The position numbers and the translations under genes are program-made. From contig NC_059362.1 in NCBI RefSeq assembly GCF_019703515.2, positions 24,984,826 through 25,048,825 of the forward strand: a DNA stretch of 64,000 nucleotides. Reading direction: 5' to 3'. Source of the DNA: Myxocyprinus asiaticus (Eukaryota; Chordata; Actinopteri; Cypriniformes; Catostomidae). Of this stretch, positions 23,937 through 33,181 are shown in pieces. The notes beneath the pieces are model-generated. The model had not been told where the DNA came from. It did no database searches and saw nothing but the letters and a program-made list of their open reading frames with translations. Each line of letters begins with the position of its first letter. Positions within the stretch are counted from its first letter, which is position 1.

Positions 23937-24127
23937 TAAGGGGACAGTTCACCCAAAAATAAAAATAATGTCATCATTTAGTGGACAAATTCAGAGGTCA
24001 CTTTCATTGTATGGAGAAAAAAACAATGTAATGAAAGTGAATGGGTGACTGGGGCTGTTATTCTGCCTAACATCTCATTTTGTGTTCCACGGAAGTCAGA
24101 CTGGTTTGAAACATATGGAATATCTGG
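23937..24127. mobile_element. MITE fragment abutting DIRS copy 2
   Basis: Starts AAGGGGACAGTTCACCCAAA, the family terminus. It proceeds through TGAAAGTGAATGGGTGACTG and TTTTGTGTTCCACGGAAG to CATATGGAATATCTGG, where the DIRS element begins. The expected inverted right end is not present immediately beyond the DIRS copy, so it was lost or displaced. Confidence 0.6.
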
Positions 24128-24327
24128 GTTCCCTATCTGTCACTCACTCGACGTTGGTGTCGATGTAGTGACACTAGGGGTCACTCTTGGGAGCCCGAGA
24201 CACCTCTGGTCTTTGATAAAAGGCCAATGAAAATTGGCGAGTGGTATTTGCATGCCACTCCCCCGAACATACGGGTATAAAAGGAGCTGTTATGCAACCA
24301 CTCATTCAGATTTTCTCTTCGGAGCCG
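24128..24327. repeat. DIRS copy 2 left inverted terminal repeat
   Basis: From about 24150 (CGACGTTGGTGTCGATGTAG) to CTTCGGAGCCGA it is the reverse complement of about 30270-30447. The outermost 22 bases (GTTCCCTATCTGTCACTCAC..) have no partner in the right repeat but do have one in the internal complementary region. Confidence 0.88.
24276..24283 (+). promoter_or_regulatory. TATA box in DIRS left inverted repeat
   Basis: TATAAAAG in the context ACGGGTATAAAAGGAGCTG, upstream of the Gag region. Its mirror copy lies at 30316-30323 on the minus strand. A role in driving element transcription is inferred. Confidence 0.5.
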
Positions 24328-24566
24328 AACGGTCAAGCTTATTGAGCTGAATACTACTGTTCATTCACCTGCTGGATCTGACGGCGCATTTCAGCGGCTT
24401 CTCCCTCCTCTGCACTGGTGCACTGCAGAGAACGCCCCTGGGCGCTTCGGCAGAAAAACTAGAGAGTATATTTTCTGAAAGAGCATTTTTCCCCTCTAAA
24501 AGAGTATATATTTCTCTAAAAGAGCGCACACACGGAACGTCTTTTTAAAGACGCGTCTTTTTAAAG

Positions 24567-26070
24567 ATGCTTTTCCGATTGTGTGTTATTCCTGGTTGTG
24601 CTCGTTATCTCTCGCCTTCTAACGGTCACGATCACTGTCTTTCGTGTCTGGGCACTGCTCACGCGGAGACAGCGTTCGTGGATGGTCACATTCTCATTGC
24701 GAGAATGTGTCCATGGCAACGTTGCGGTCGCGGCTCGCCTTCGTAAGGAAGCGAGCCACCCCAGAGGCTCCCGCCTCGGTCCTTTTACCCACGGGTTTGA
24801 GGCCAGCGCGGCTAGCACTGGGGGCGATTTGGGGACCCCAATGGGACCGCCTCCGCCGGGTATCCCCCCGTGGAACTCCCATCCCCCAGCACGCTCGTCT
24901 GCCCCGATCGGGCTTCCGGGTGAGTCCGCCGGCTCGTCTCACGGCGAGTTCGACCTCTTATTCGGAGCCCGCGAAAGTGATGAGCTCTCGAGCGCAGCAT
25001 CGGAGAGCGGGCTCGTCCAGTCGGAAGCCTCGGCTGGGCTCCTCCCTTCGGGGTCGATCGCCCAGTCACAGGCTGACGCGGAGATGACGACATGCTTTCC
25101 CGGACAGCCGCGAGCGTCGGTTAGAGTGGATTTCACCGCTCTTCCCTGAACCCTCGCGGCTCTGTGATTGGTTCCTGGGCTCGCGGCGCCGCTCAAAGCC
25201 ACGCCCCGCCCCGTTCCTTTCTTCCCGGAAGTGCATGAAGAGCTGACAAGATCGCGGGAGGCACCTTTTACTGCCCGGTCCCGATCTTTTCAGCTTCCCC
25301 GCTCTCACTACCCTCGATGGTGGGGCGGCCAAGGGTTATTCGGCAATCCCCCGGTGGATAAAGGCGCTCGCGGTGCACCTATGCCCGCAGAGCGCCGCCA
25401 CCTGGCGTGGGTGCCCAAAGCCCCGTCCAAGGCCTGTAGGTTTACGTCGTCTCTGACGGTCGAAGCCTACGGCGCTGCTGGACAAGCCGCCTCCGCCCTG
25501 CACGCCATGGCTCTCCTGCAAGTCTGCCAAGGCGCTAAAGGAACTGCACGAGGGTAGTTCCGCCCTGGGATTGATGCAGGAACTGCGCTCGACGACCGAC
25601 CTCGCTCTCCGAGCGACGGAGGTCACGGCACGGTCTCCCGGGCGGACGATGGCCACACTAGTGGTCCAGGAGCGCCACCTTTGGCTCAACCTGGTCAAGA
25701 TGGGTGAGGCCAACAGGACACGATCCCTTGCTGCCCCCATTTTCCAGGCGGGCCTATTCGGCGACACTGTCGAGGACTTTGCCCAGCAGTTCTCGATGGT
25801 AGAGCAGTAGATGGGTGCTAGCCGGCTTGTCCTGCCCCGGCGTGGCTCAAGATCCCCCCATCTACTCATCGCCGAGGGCGTCCCCCTGCGGTGACTGCAC
25901 CGGCTCCGCCGCAGCCCGCCCCTCCGGCCCGGCCCCGGCGTGGAGCCCACCGCAGGAAACCGACGCCACCCGTCTCACAGCCGGCACCGAAGAACCCACG
26001 GAGGTCTTCGAAGCGCCCCTGAGACGGGCGACCCAGGGACAACGAAACCCGCTGCTCTGGAGCTGGTAAG
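24567..26070 (+). pseudogene. DIRS copy 2 Gag-like region (frameshifted)
   Basis: ATG at 24567 gives MLFRLCVIPGCARYLSPSNG, then HDHCLSCLG, a Cys/His cluster at the N terminus. Frame changes follow near 24710 and 24780. Later segments read MATLRSRLAFVRKRATPEA, then STGGDLGTPMGPPPPGIPP, SLTVEAYGAAGQAASALHAM and MATLVVQERHLWLNLVKM up to FAQQFSMVEQ (stop at 25808-25810). A Pro-rich basic tail continues in other frames to about 26070. It is homologous to the Gag remnant of copy 1. Gag function is inferred from position and comparison with other fish DIRS elements. Confidence 0.75.
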
Positions 26071-26469
26071 CAGATCTTCTTTTTGTTACCTTTTGCATTT
26101 AATTGCGCTGCATGCCCAAGTGGCTGCAGTACTCAAGAGCTCCGTAAGAGTGGTTTCCTTGTTCCCTGGGTCACATATTTGGTGTGTACGGCTGGCATCA
26201 CGACCACCGTCCACCACTCCATTTGGCAGGTTGGCGCTCCAGCGGCGGTCTCCCGCCCTGAGCGCCCAGCTGTGGCACAAATCTGCCCCCGATGTGACAG
26301 TCTCCACGGGTCATGAGGACAGGCCTCTTCCTCCCCCGTCCCAGGCTGTTCCGGGGGTGGTCACAAGGAGCCAGGTAAGTGCTTCGATGTCCTCTGACTC
26401 AGCACGGCCACGATGGGGTGTGGCACCTCAGGCTCCGCCCCGCCGCGAGGCCCCACCCGCCGGTACATC

Positions 26470-28239
26470 CGATGACGTTGTCCCTTTGGTCCCCCTTGCG
26501 CGGAACTCGGGTGCATGGCTTGCGCTTTCCAGTCCGTCGCGAGGGCTGGTCCGGACCGTCCGACTCGGCTGCACGATTCACTTCGCTGGGCATCCGCCCA
26601 GGTCCAGCGGTGTCCACTTCACCTTGGTGAAAGATGGAAACGCTGCTACCTTGCACGGAGATCGCTACCCTCCTACGGAAGGACGCGATAGAACCTGTCC
26701 CTCCAGCCGAGATGAAGAGGGGGTTTTACAGCCCCTACTTCATTGTACCGAAAAAAGGCGGTGGGTTGCGGCCAATCTTGGACCTGCGAGTACTGAACCG
26801 GGCCTTACACAGACTCCCGTTCAAGATGCTGACGCAAAGACGCATTCTAGCGAGCGTCCGGCATCAAGATTGGTTCGCGGCGGTAGACCCGAAGGATGCG
26901 TACTTTCACGTCTCGATCCTTCCTTCCTTCCTTCCTTCCTGCGGTTTGCGTTTGAGGGTCAGGCGTATCGGTACAAGTCCTCCCTTTCGGCCTGTCCCTG
27001 TCTCCTCGCGTCTTTACGAAGATCGCAGAGGCTGCCCTTGCCCCGTTAAGGGAGGTGGGCATTCGCATTCTCAACTATCTCGACGACTGGCTAATCCTAG
27101 CTCACTCTCGAGACGGGTTATGCGCACACAGGGACCTGGTGCTCTCACACCTCAGCCGACTAGGGCTTCGGGTCAGCTGGGAAAAGAGCAAGCTCCTCCC
27201 GGTTCAGAGCATCTCTTTTCTCGGTTTGGAGTTGGACTCAGTCTCCTTGACGGCGCACCTTATGAACGAGCGCGCCCAGTCGGTGCTGGCCTGTTTGAAG
27301 GCGTTCAAACAGAAAACAGCGGTTCCACTGAAACATTTTCAGAGGCTCCTGGGGCATATGGCGTCCTCGGCGGTGGCCACCCCGCTCGGGTTGATGCATA
27401 TGAGGCCGCTTCAGCACTGGCTCCAGACTCGAGTCCCGAGACGGGCATGGCGCCACGGGACACACCGCGTGGCCATTACACCGGTCTGTCACCGTCTTTT
27501 CAGCCCTTGGACCGACCTCTCGTTTCTACGAGCAGGTGTTCCTCTAGAACTGGTCTCCAGGCGCATCGTGGTCACGACAGACGCCTCCAAGACGGGCTGG
27601 GGCGCTGTTTGCAACGGGCACGCAGCCACCGGCCTCTGGACGGGTCCGCGGCTGCGTTGGCACATCAACTGCCTCGAGTTACTGGCAATTCTGCTCGCCC
27701 TGCGGAGGTTCCGGCCGTTGATCCAGGGCAAGCACGTGCTAGTTCGGACAGACAGCACGGCAGCGGTAGCATATGTCAACCGCCAAGGCGGTCTGCGCTC
27801 CCGCTGTATGTCACAACTCGCCCGCCGTCTCCTCCTCCGGAGTCAGCAGCACCTCAAGTCGCTGCGAGCCACTCATATCCCGGGCAACCTCAACGTTACA
27901 GCGGACGCGCTGTCACGGCAGGTTCCCCGCAGGGGAGAGTGGAGACTCCACCTTCAGGTGGTCCAGCTGATTTGGAGTCGATTCAGTCAGGCACAGGTGC
28001 ACCTGTTCGCCTCCCAAGAATCCTCCCACTGCCCGCTCTGGTACGCCCTCACCGAGGCCTTCCTCGGCATAGACGCGCTGGCACAGCTGGTCCCCTGGCA
28101 TTCGCAAATATGCGTTTTCCCCAGTGAGCCTGCTCGCACAGACCCTGTGCAAGGTCAGGGAGGACGAGGAGAAGGTCGTCCTGGTAAGCACCCTACTGGC
28201 CCGCCCAGACGTGGTGCTCGGACCTCACGCTCCTCGTGA
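26470..28239 (+). pseudogene. DIRS copy 2 reverse transcriptase-RNase H (frameshifted, catalytic residues kept)
   Basis: The N-terminal part reads LVPLARNSGAWLALSSPSRG. It shifts frame near 26630 to FYSPYFIVPKKGGGLRPILD and AVDPKDAYFHVS (motif A Asp present). It shifts again at a TTCC repeat (about 26920-26940) into the long frame 27055-28239. That frame carries ILNYLDDWLILAHS (both Asp of YLDD, codons 27082-27087) and an RNase H domain with the acidic set in TTDASKTGWGAV, CLELLAILLAL, RTDSTAAVAYVN and TADALSRQV. A C-terminal extension (LWYALTEAFLG) follows. The enzyme would copy element RNA into DNA (family knowledge). It is broken by frameshifts. Confidence 0.88.
26921..26941. repeat. TTCC microsatellite inside the DIRS pol region
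   Basis: Five CCTT/TTCC units follow CACGTCTCGAT where copy 1 has CTACCTCGACACAG. The expansion coincides with the pol frameshift. Confidence 0.8.
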
Positions 28240-28369
28240 CAGCTCCCCCGGGCAAATTCCCCTGAGAAAGGCCCTTCTTTCTCAGGGAAGGGGCACCATT
28301 CGGCACCCGCGCCCAGACCTCTGGAATCTCCATGTCTGGCCCCTGGACGGGACGCGGAAGACCTAAGCC

Positions 28370-29400
28370 GTCTCCCACCTGCGGTGGTAGACACATTCAC
28401 TCAGGCTAGGGCTCCCTCTACGAGGCGCCTGTATGCCTTTAAGTGGTGTCTGTTCGCTAAGTGGTGTTCTTCCCATCAGGAAGACCCCCAGAGGTGCGCA
28501 GTCAGATCAGTGCTTTCCTTCCTGCAAGAGAGGTTGGAAGGGAGGCTGTCCCCTTCCACCTTGAAGGTGTACGTTGCTGCCATAGCAGCACGCCATGACG
28601 CAGTCGACGGTGAGTCCTTAGGGAAGCATGATCTGATCATCAGGTTCCTAAGAGGCGCCAGGAGGCTGAATCCCTCCAGGCCACGCCTTGTTCCCTCATC
28701 GGACCTCTGTAGTTTTTCAGGGTCTACAGAGAGCCCCCTTTGAGTTTTGCAGTCAGCCGGGCTTAAGGCACTCTCCTTGAAGACTGCCCTCCTGACTGCG
28801 CTCACTTCCATCAAGAGGGTAGGTGACCTGCAAGCGTTCTCTGTCAGCGAAATGTGCCTGGAGTTCGGTCCGGGCTATTCTCACGTGATCCTGAGACCCC
28901 CGACCGGGCTATGTGCCCAAGGTTCCCACCACTCCTTTTAGAGACCAGGTGGTGAACCTGCAAGCGCTGCCCCAGGAGGAGGCAGACCCAGCCCTGGCGT
29001 TGCTGTGTCCGGTGCGCGCTTTGCGCATCTATTTGGATCGCACGCAGAGCTTTAGACTCTCTGAGCAGCTCTTTGTCTGCTTCGGTGCACAGCGGAAAGG
29101 AAGTGCTGTCTCCAAGCAGAGGATCGCCCACTGGCTCATTGACACCATAACTATGGCATGTCTCGCCCAAAACATGCCGCCCCCGGTAGGGCTACGAGCC
29201 CATTCTACTCGTGGTGTAGCGGCTTCTTGGGCCCTGGCCAGAGGTGCCTCTCTAACAGACATTGCAGAGCAGCGGGCTGGGCAACACCCAACACCTTTGC
29301 AAGGTTTTACAACCTCCGGGTGGAACCGGTTTCGTCCCAGGTAGTGGCACGCAACACAAGCGGATAAGCCCGGGATAGCCAGCCGGGTGTATCGCTTGCA
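28370..29400 (+). pseudogene. DIRS copy 2 tyrosine recombinase (frameshifted)
   Basis: Encodes ARAPSTRRLYAFKWCLFAKW, then FLQERLEGRLSPSTLKVYVA, a break with stop at 28741-28743, then SIKRVGDLQAFSVSE, another frame with RALRIYLDRTQSFRLSEQLF and finally AHSTRGVAASWALARGASLT. Just after ASLTDI one base is missing relative to copy 1 (CATTGCAG for CATTTGCAG, about 29262). This puts the nucleophile Tyr segment (ARFYNL) out of frame. The Arg and His-x-x-Arg motifs remain, but no single translation contains all catalytic residues. Confidence 0.85.
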
Positions 29401-30111
29401 CATAGCGCCTTCCACCTCCTTTTGAGCTGAAGACGTGCGCTGTTAATTCCCAGTAGTGTTCACAAAGGTTGTTCCCTGGTTGACTTCCTCCGAGCCCTGT
29501 GGCAGTCGAGTTTTCGGAGAGACTCGCTGCCGGCCCAGTACACGCGCTAACTAAGAGCCCGGTTCTGGGGTAGGTGCTCCGCATGTGGCGGTTCCCTGTA
29601 AGGCTAACCCCATGCGATCTATATCTTCCGCTAGTTCGTTTCCCTACTGGCAAACTGCGTCTTCCTTGGGCAGAGCCCCTCAGTCTCCATGTTGTAGTAA
29701 CTCCTCCCCCATTGGGTAGGATCTACCTTGAAGGCTCTCCACATGGTTGGAAAGACCATGTGATGTATTCTTCCACTTAAATATCCCCCCCTCTCTTGGG
29801 GCGAGGTGTGGTCTCCGCGGTGTCCTCCCCTTGGGAGGGACACCCCCCGACTAGACCTGGCGGCCCAGTCGGATAATCCCCCTTCTTTTTTAGGGAGTGG
29901 AAAAAGAGAAGGGGAAAGAGGCCATGACTGGGTTAAGCCTGTCTCTATCTCTGGGTAGTCGACTTGTCCCCAAAAAGGGCCGTTCGACACTCTGTGTTGG
30001 GGGAGGTTACGTGTCGACCTGGTGTGCTGGCTATGAGGCACACAGCAAGTCTGCCCACCACACACCGCCAGTTCACGTAACACAGTTCAGCCTTGTGGCG
30101 TTTTGTATTGG

Positions 30112-30220
30112 GACCCCTAGTGTCACTACATCGACACCAACGTCGAGTGAGTGACAGATAGGGAACGTCATGGTTACTGGTGTAACCTCCGTTCCCTGAT
30201 GGAGGGAACGAGACGTTGGT
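30112..30220. repeat. DIRS copy 2 internal complementary region
   Basis: The first half, to GACAGATAGGGAAC, is the reverse complement of the left end. The second half, GTCATGGTTACTGGTGTAAC to AACGAGACGTTGGT, is the reverse complement of the right end. The halves meet at AAC, the complement of the GTT found at both element ends. This is the head-to-tail junction expected of DIRS circle formation. Confidence 0.9.
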
Positions 30221-30269
30221 CCCTCCTGCCACAACGCTGAACTACCCGCTGAAATGGCCGGACCTTATA

Positions 30270-30497
30270 TCGGCTCCTCAGCGTAAAACCTGAATGAGTG
30301 GTTGCATACCAGCTCCTTTTATACCCGTATGTTCGGGGGAGTGGCATGCAAATACCACTCGCCAATTTTCATTGGCCTTTTATCAAAGACCAGAGGTGTC
30401 TCGGGCTCCCAAGAGTGACCCCTAGTGTCACTACATCGACACCAACATCTCGTTCCCTCCATCAGGGAACGGAGGTTACACCAGTAACCATGACGTT
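30270..30497. repeat. DIRS copy 2 right inverted terminal repeat
   Basis: TCGGCTCCTCAGCGTAAAAC to ACATCGACACCAAC is the inverse of the left repeat. The outer CGTTCCCTCCATCAGGGAAC to ATGACGTT is unique to this end and itself contains a small palindrome, GTTCCCT..AGGGAAC. Confidence 0.88.
30316..30323 (-). promoter_or_regulatory. TATA box in DIRS right inverted repeat (pointing into the element)
   Basis: CTTTTATA on the plus strand is TATAAAAG on the minus strand, the mirror of 24276-24283. It could start antisense transcription into the element, which is the same sense as epha7. This is inference. Confidence 0.4.
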
Positions 30498-30591
30498 TCC
30501 TCTTTAAAGGGAAACCCAAAAATGAAAATTCTTTCATCATGTACTCACCCTAATGCCATTCAAAAATGATATGATAAGTGTGGGTGAAAAA

Positions 30592-32614
30592 CTAGTGCCC
30601 GACTGATGTATCGGTCGGCTGATATTATCGGAAGATATTAGCCTTTCACCGATATATCGGTATCGGCGTATATGAAAACTTTTTTTCAGAACATATAATG
30701 CAGAAAACAATGCTTTAGAATTGGTGTCATTACGTAGTTTGTCCAGCAGAGCGTGCTCCGACTCCATTGTTTACAGAGCTGACTCTGAGCTGACGGTGGC
30801 TCTGCAGACAGGGTGGAGTTGAGCGGTGTCTCAGTAAGTTGCTAACTAGTTTGTGAAATACATACTGGAAAGTTAATAAACAATGACCCCATCATTTTCC
30901 CTTTTCAATATAACTAATATAACGTTAACCCTGTCCCTGACACCATGTCACTCATATCTGTTTGCTGTTAGCCAGCTATAGTTTGTCAGTGCAGTAAGTA
31001 ATGTAGCAGACTGAAAGGTAAGCATCAAAGCATCTTTTTGCAGCTCAGCAGACAACGGTGTGGTGGTGGATTGTGTCTGATGAGTGTTGATTTCACGCTA
31101 CGTTGTTACCTAGTTGGTGAGATGCAACGCTGGTCCATCTTTTACTCTCTGTGACAACAAGCTTATAGCTAACTAGCTAACCACGTAGCTACTTTCATTG
31201 CTTGTCAGCTGAGTGGAAGCTGATGTGTAAACATTTATTCACCAAACTGTTTTGTTCAGGATTCACAGTTTGGTACCCCCTTCAACCGAACAATTCTAGT
31301 CTTTACATTTATAAAATGTAATATTTAAAAGTCTGGTTTTCCACCATTGAAAGTTTCCCCTTTCTGAAAGTTTTTCTCTTGTCTCGGCAGGTGTAAATGC
31401 TTCTTGTTTTACAGCCTGCCAATAATTGACTGGCAGTATTAATATAGTCAGCATTTGACTGATACTAAACAGTAATACTGATGTTTATTTAGCTATTTAT
31501 TTTATTTTTATTTATTCTTTATTTTAAAGGTCAGCAACTGACTGATACTAAACATACAGTACTGATGTTTATTTAGGTATTTATTTTATTTTTATTTATT
31601 TATTTTAATGGTCAACATTTGACTGATACTAAACAGTTCTACTGATGTTTATTTAGCTGTTTATTTTATTTTTATTTATTCTTTATTTTAATGGTCAGCC
31701 TTTGACTGATACTAAACAGTACTTATGTTTATTTAGGTATTTATTTTATTTTTATTTATTCTTCATTTTAATGGTCAGCATTTGACTGATAATAAACTGT
31801 ACTACTGATGTTTATTTAGCTATTTATTTTATTTGAATTTATTCTTTATTTTAATGGTCAGCAACTGACTGATACTAAACATACAGTACTGATGTTTTTT
31901 TAAGCTATTTATTTTATTTTTATTTATTCTTCATTTTAATGGTCAGCATTTGACTGATACTAAACTGAACTACTGATGTTTATTTAGGTATTTATTTTAT
32001 TTTTATTTATTTATTTTAATGGTCAACATTTGACTGATACTAAACAGTTCTACTGATGTTTATTTAGCTATTTATTTTATTTTTATTTATTCTTTATTTT
32101 AATGGTCAGCCATTGACTGATACTAAACAGTACTTATGTTTATTTAGGTATTTATTTTATTTTTATTTACTCTTCATTTTAATAGTCAGCATTTGACTGA
32201 TACTAAACTGTACTACTGACGTTTATTTAGCTATTTATTTTAATTGAATTCATTCTTTATTTTAATGGTCAGCAACTGACTGATACTAAACATATGGTAC
32301 TGATGTTTTTTTAAGCTATTTATTGTATTTTTATTTATTCTTTATTTTCTCAATGTTCATTTCTAGAATTTGTTGACAATGTATAATAATAATGTCAAAT
32401 ATTATTTGATAAAAATATTTGTTTATGAAAGCAGCCTTCTGAGTACCTTTGCATAATCATATCAGTGCAAAATCAGTTAACAATCCACATAGATATGGTC
32501 TGTTTTCATTCCAGCTCAAAAATTAACTATATCGGCTACCATATCGGTAATCTGTGAAATTTCCCCCTCTAAAATCCGTATCGGTCTTAAAAATCCCATA
32601 TCGGTCGGGCTCGA
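30592..32614. mobile_element. hAT-like non-autonomous element carrying a satellite array
   Basis: Flanked by GTGAAAAA and GTGAAAAC (8-bp, one mismatch), the duplication size of hAT elements. The left end reads TAGTGCCCGACTGATGTATC; the right end read inward reads TCGAGCCCGACCGATATGGG. Subterminal CGGTATCGG-type words recur at both ends (30630-30670 and 32530-32605). The inside is non-coding and holds the tandem array at 31440-32345. Confidence 0.72.
31440..32345. repeat. Tandem array: 11 units of about 82 bp in a 411-bp higher-order repeat
   Basis: GACTGATACTAAAC or a one-base variant starts at 31457, 31540, 31621, 31704, 31784, 31867, 31952, 32032, 32115, 32195 and 32278. Neighbouring units are 80-85 bp apart. 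Units five apart are spaced 410-412 bp and share private variants (for example GTCAACATTTG at 31611 and 32022, CAACTG at 31867 and 32278). This indicates duplication of a five-unit block. Confidence 0.9.
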
Positions 32615-32775
32615 GTGAAAACAGATCAATATTTTAGTCCTTTTTTCCTATCAATCTCCACTTTCACTTTCACATTTTTCTTCTTTTGTTTTTAGCGATT
32701 CACATTCTTTGTGCATATCGCCACCTACTGGGTAGGGAGGTGAATAGTAAAAATAACTTAAATATTAATCTGTTT

Positions 32776-33181
32776 GGGCCTGGGTAGCTCAATGGTAAAA
32801 TAAGTTGGCTACCACCCCTGGAGTTCACTAGTTCGCCAGGGTGTGCTGAGTGACTCCAGCCAGGTCTCCTAAGCAACCAAATTGGCCTGGTTGCTAGGGA
32901 GGGTGGAGTCACATGGGGTAAATTCCTCGTGGTCGCTATAATGTGGTTCGTTCTCGGTGGGGCGCGTGGTGAGTTGAGCGTGGTTGCCGCGGTGGATAGC
33001 GTGAAGCCTCCACATATATCTCCGTGGCAACGCGCTCAACAAGCCACGTGATAAGATGTGCGGGTTGACGGTCTCAACTGGGATTTGTCCTTCGCCACCC
33101 GGACTGAGGCGAATCACTACAAGGACTTAAAAAGCACATCGGGAATTGTGCATTCCAAATTGGGAGAAAAAAAAAAAAATG
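32776..33181 (+). mobile_element. tRNA-derived SINE with perfect 11-bp target duplication
   Basis: Flanked by TTAATCTGTTT at 32765-32775 and 33182-33192. The head GGGCCTGGGTAGCTCAATGG contains TAGCTCAATGG (32785-32795), an exact pol III A-box match; the B box (GTTCGCCAG region) is degraded. The body includes TCACATGGGGTAAATTCCTC, CGCTCAACAAGCCACGTGAT and TTCCAAATTGGGAG before an A-rich tail. This resembles the long tRNA-type SINEs of cypriniform fish. Confidence 0.85.

Larger units (their letters stand above)
24128..30497 (+). mobile_element. DIRS-like tyrosine-recombinase retrotransposon, near full-length copy 2
   Basis: A 6.37-kb element starting GTTCCCTATCTGTCACTCAC and ending GTAACCATGACGTT, so GTT stands at both extremities. 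Order: left inverted repeat with TATA box, Gag region, reverse transcriptase, RNase H, C-terminal pol extension, tyrosine recombinase, internal complementary region (30112-30220), right inverted repeat. This is the DIRS plan, with no LTRs, no DDE integrase and no target duplication. Frameshifts interrupt gag, pol and the recombinase, so it is not autonomous now. It lies antisense to epha7 in intron 4. Confidence 0.92.

Noticed and set aside
31440..32345. Regularly spaced repeats that superficially resemble a CRISPR array
   Set aside because: Units are contiguous and homologous throughout with no unique spacers; vertebrate genome context; higher-order satellite explains them.
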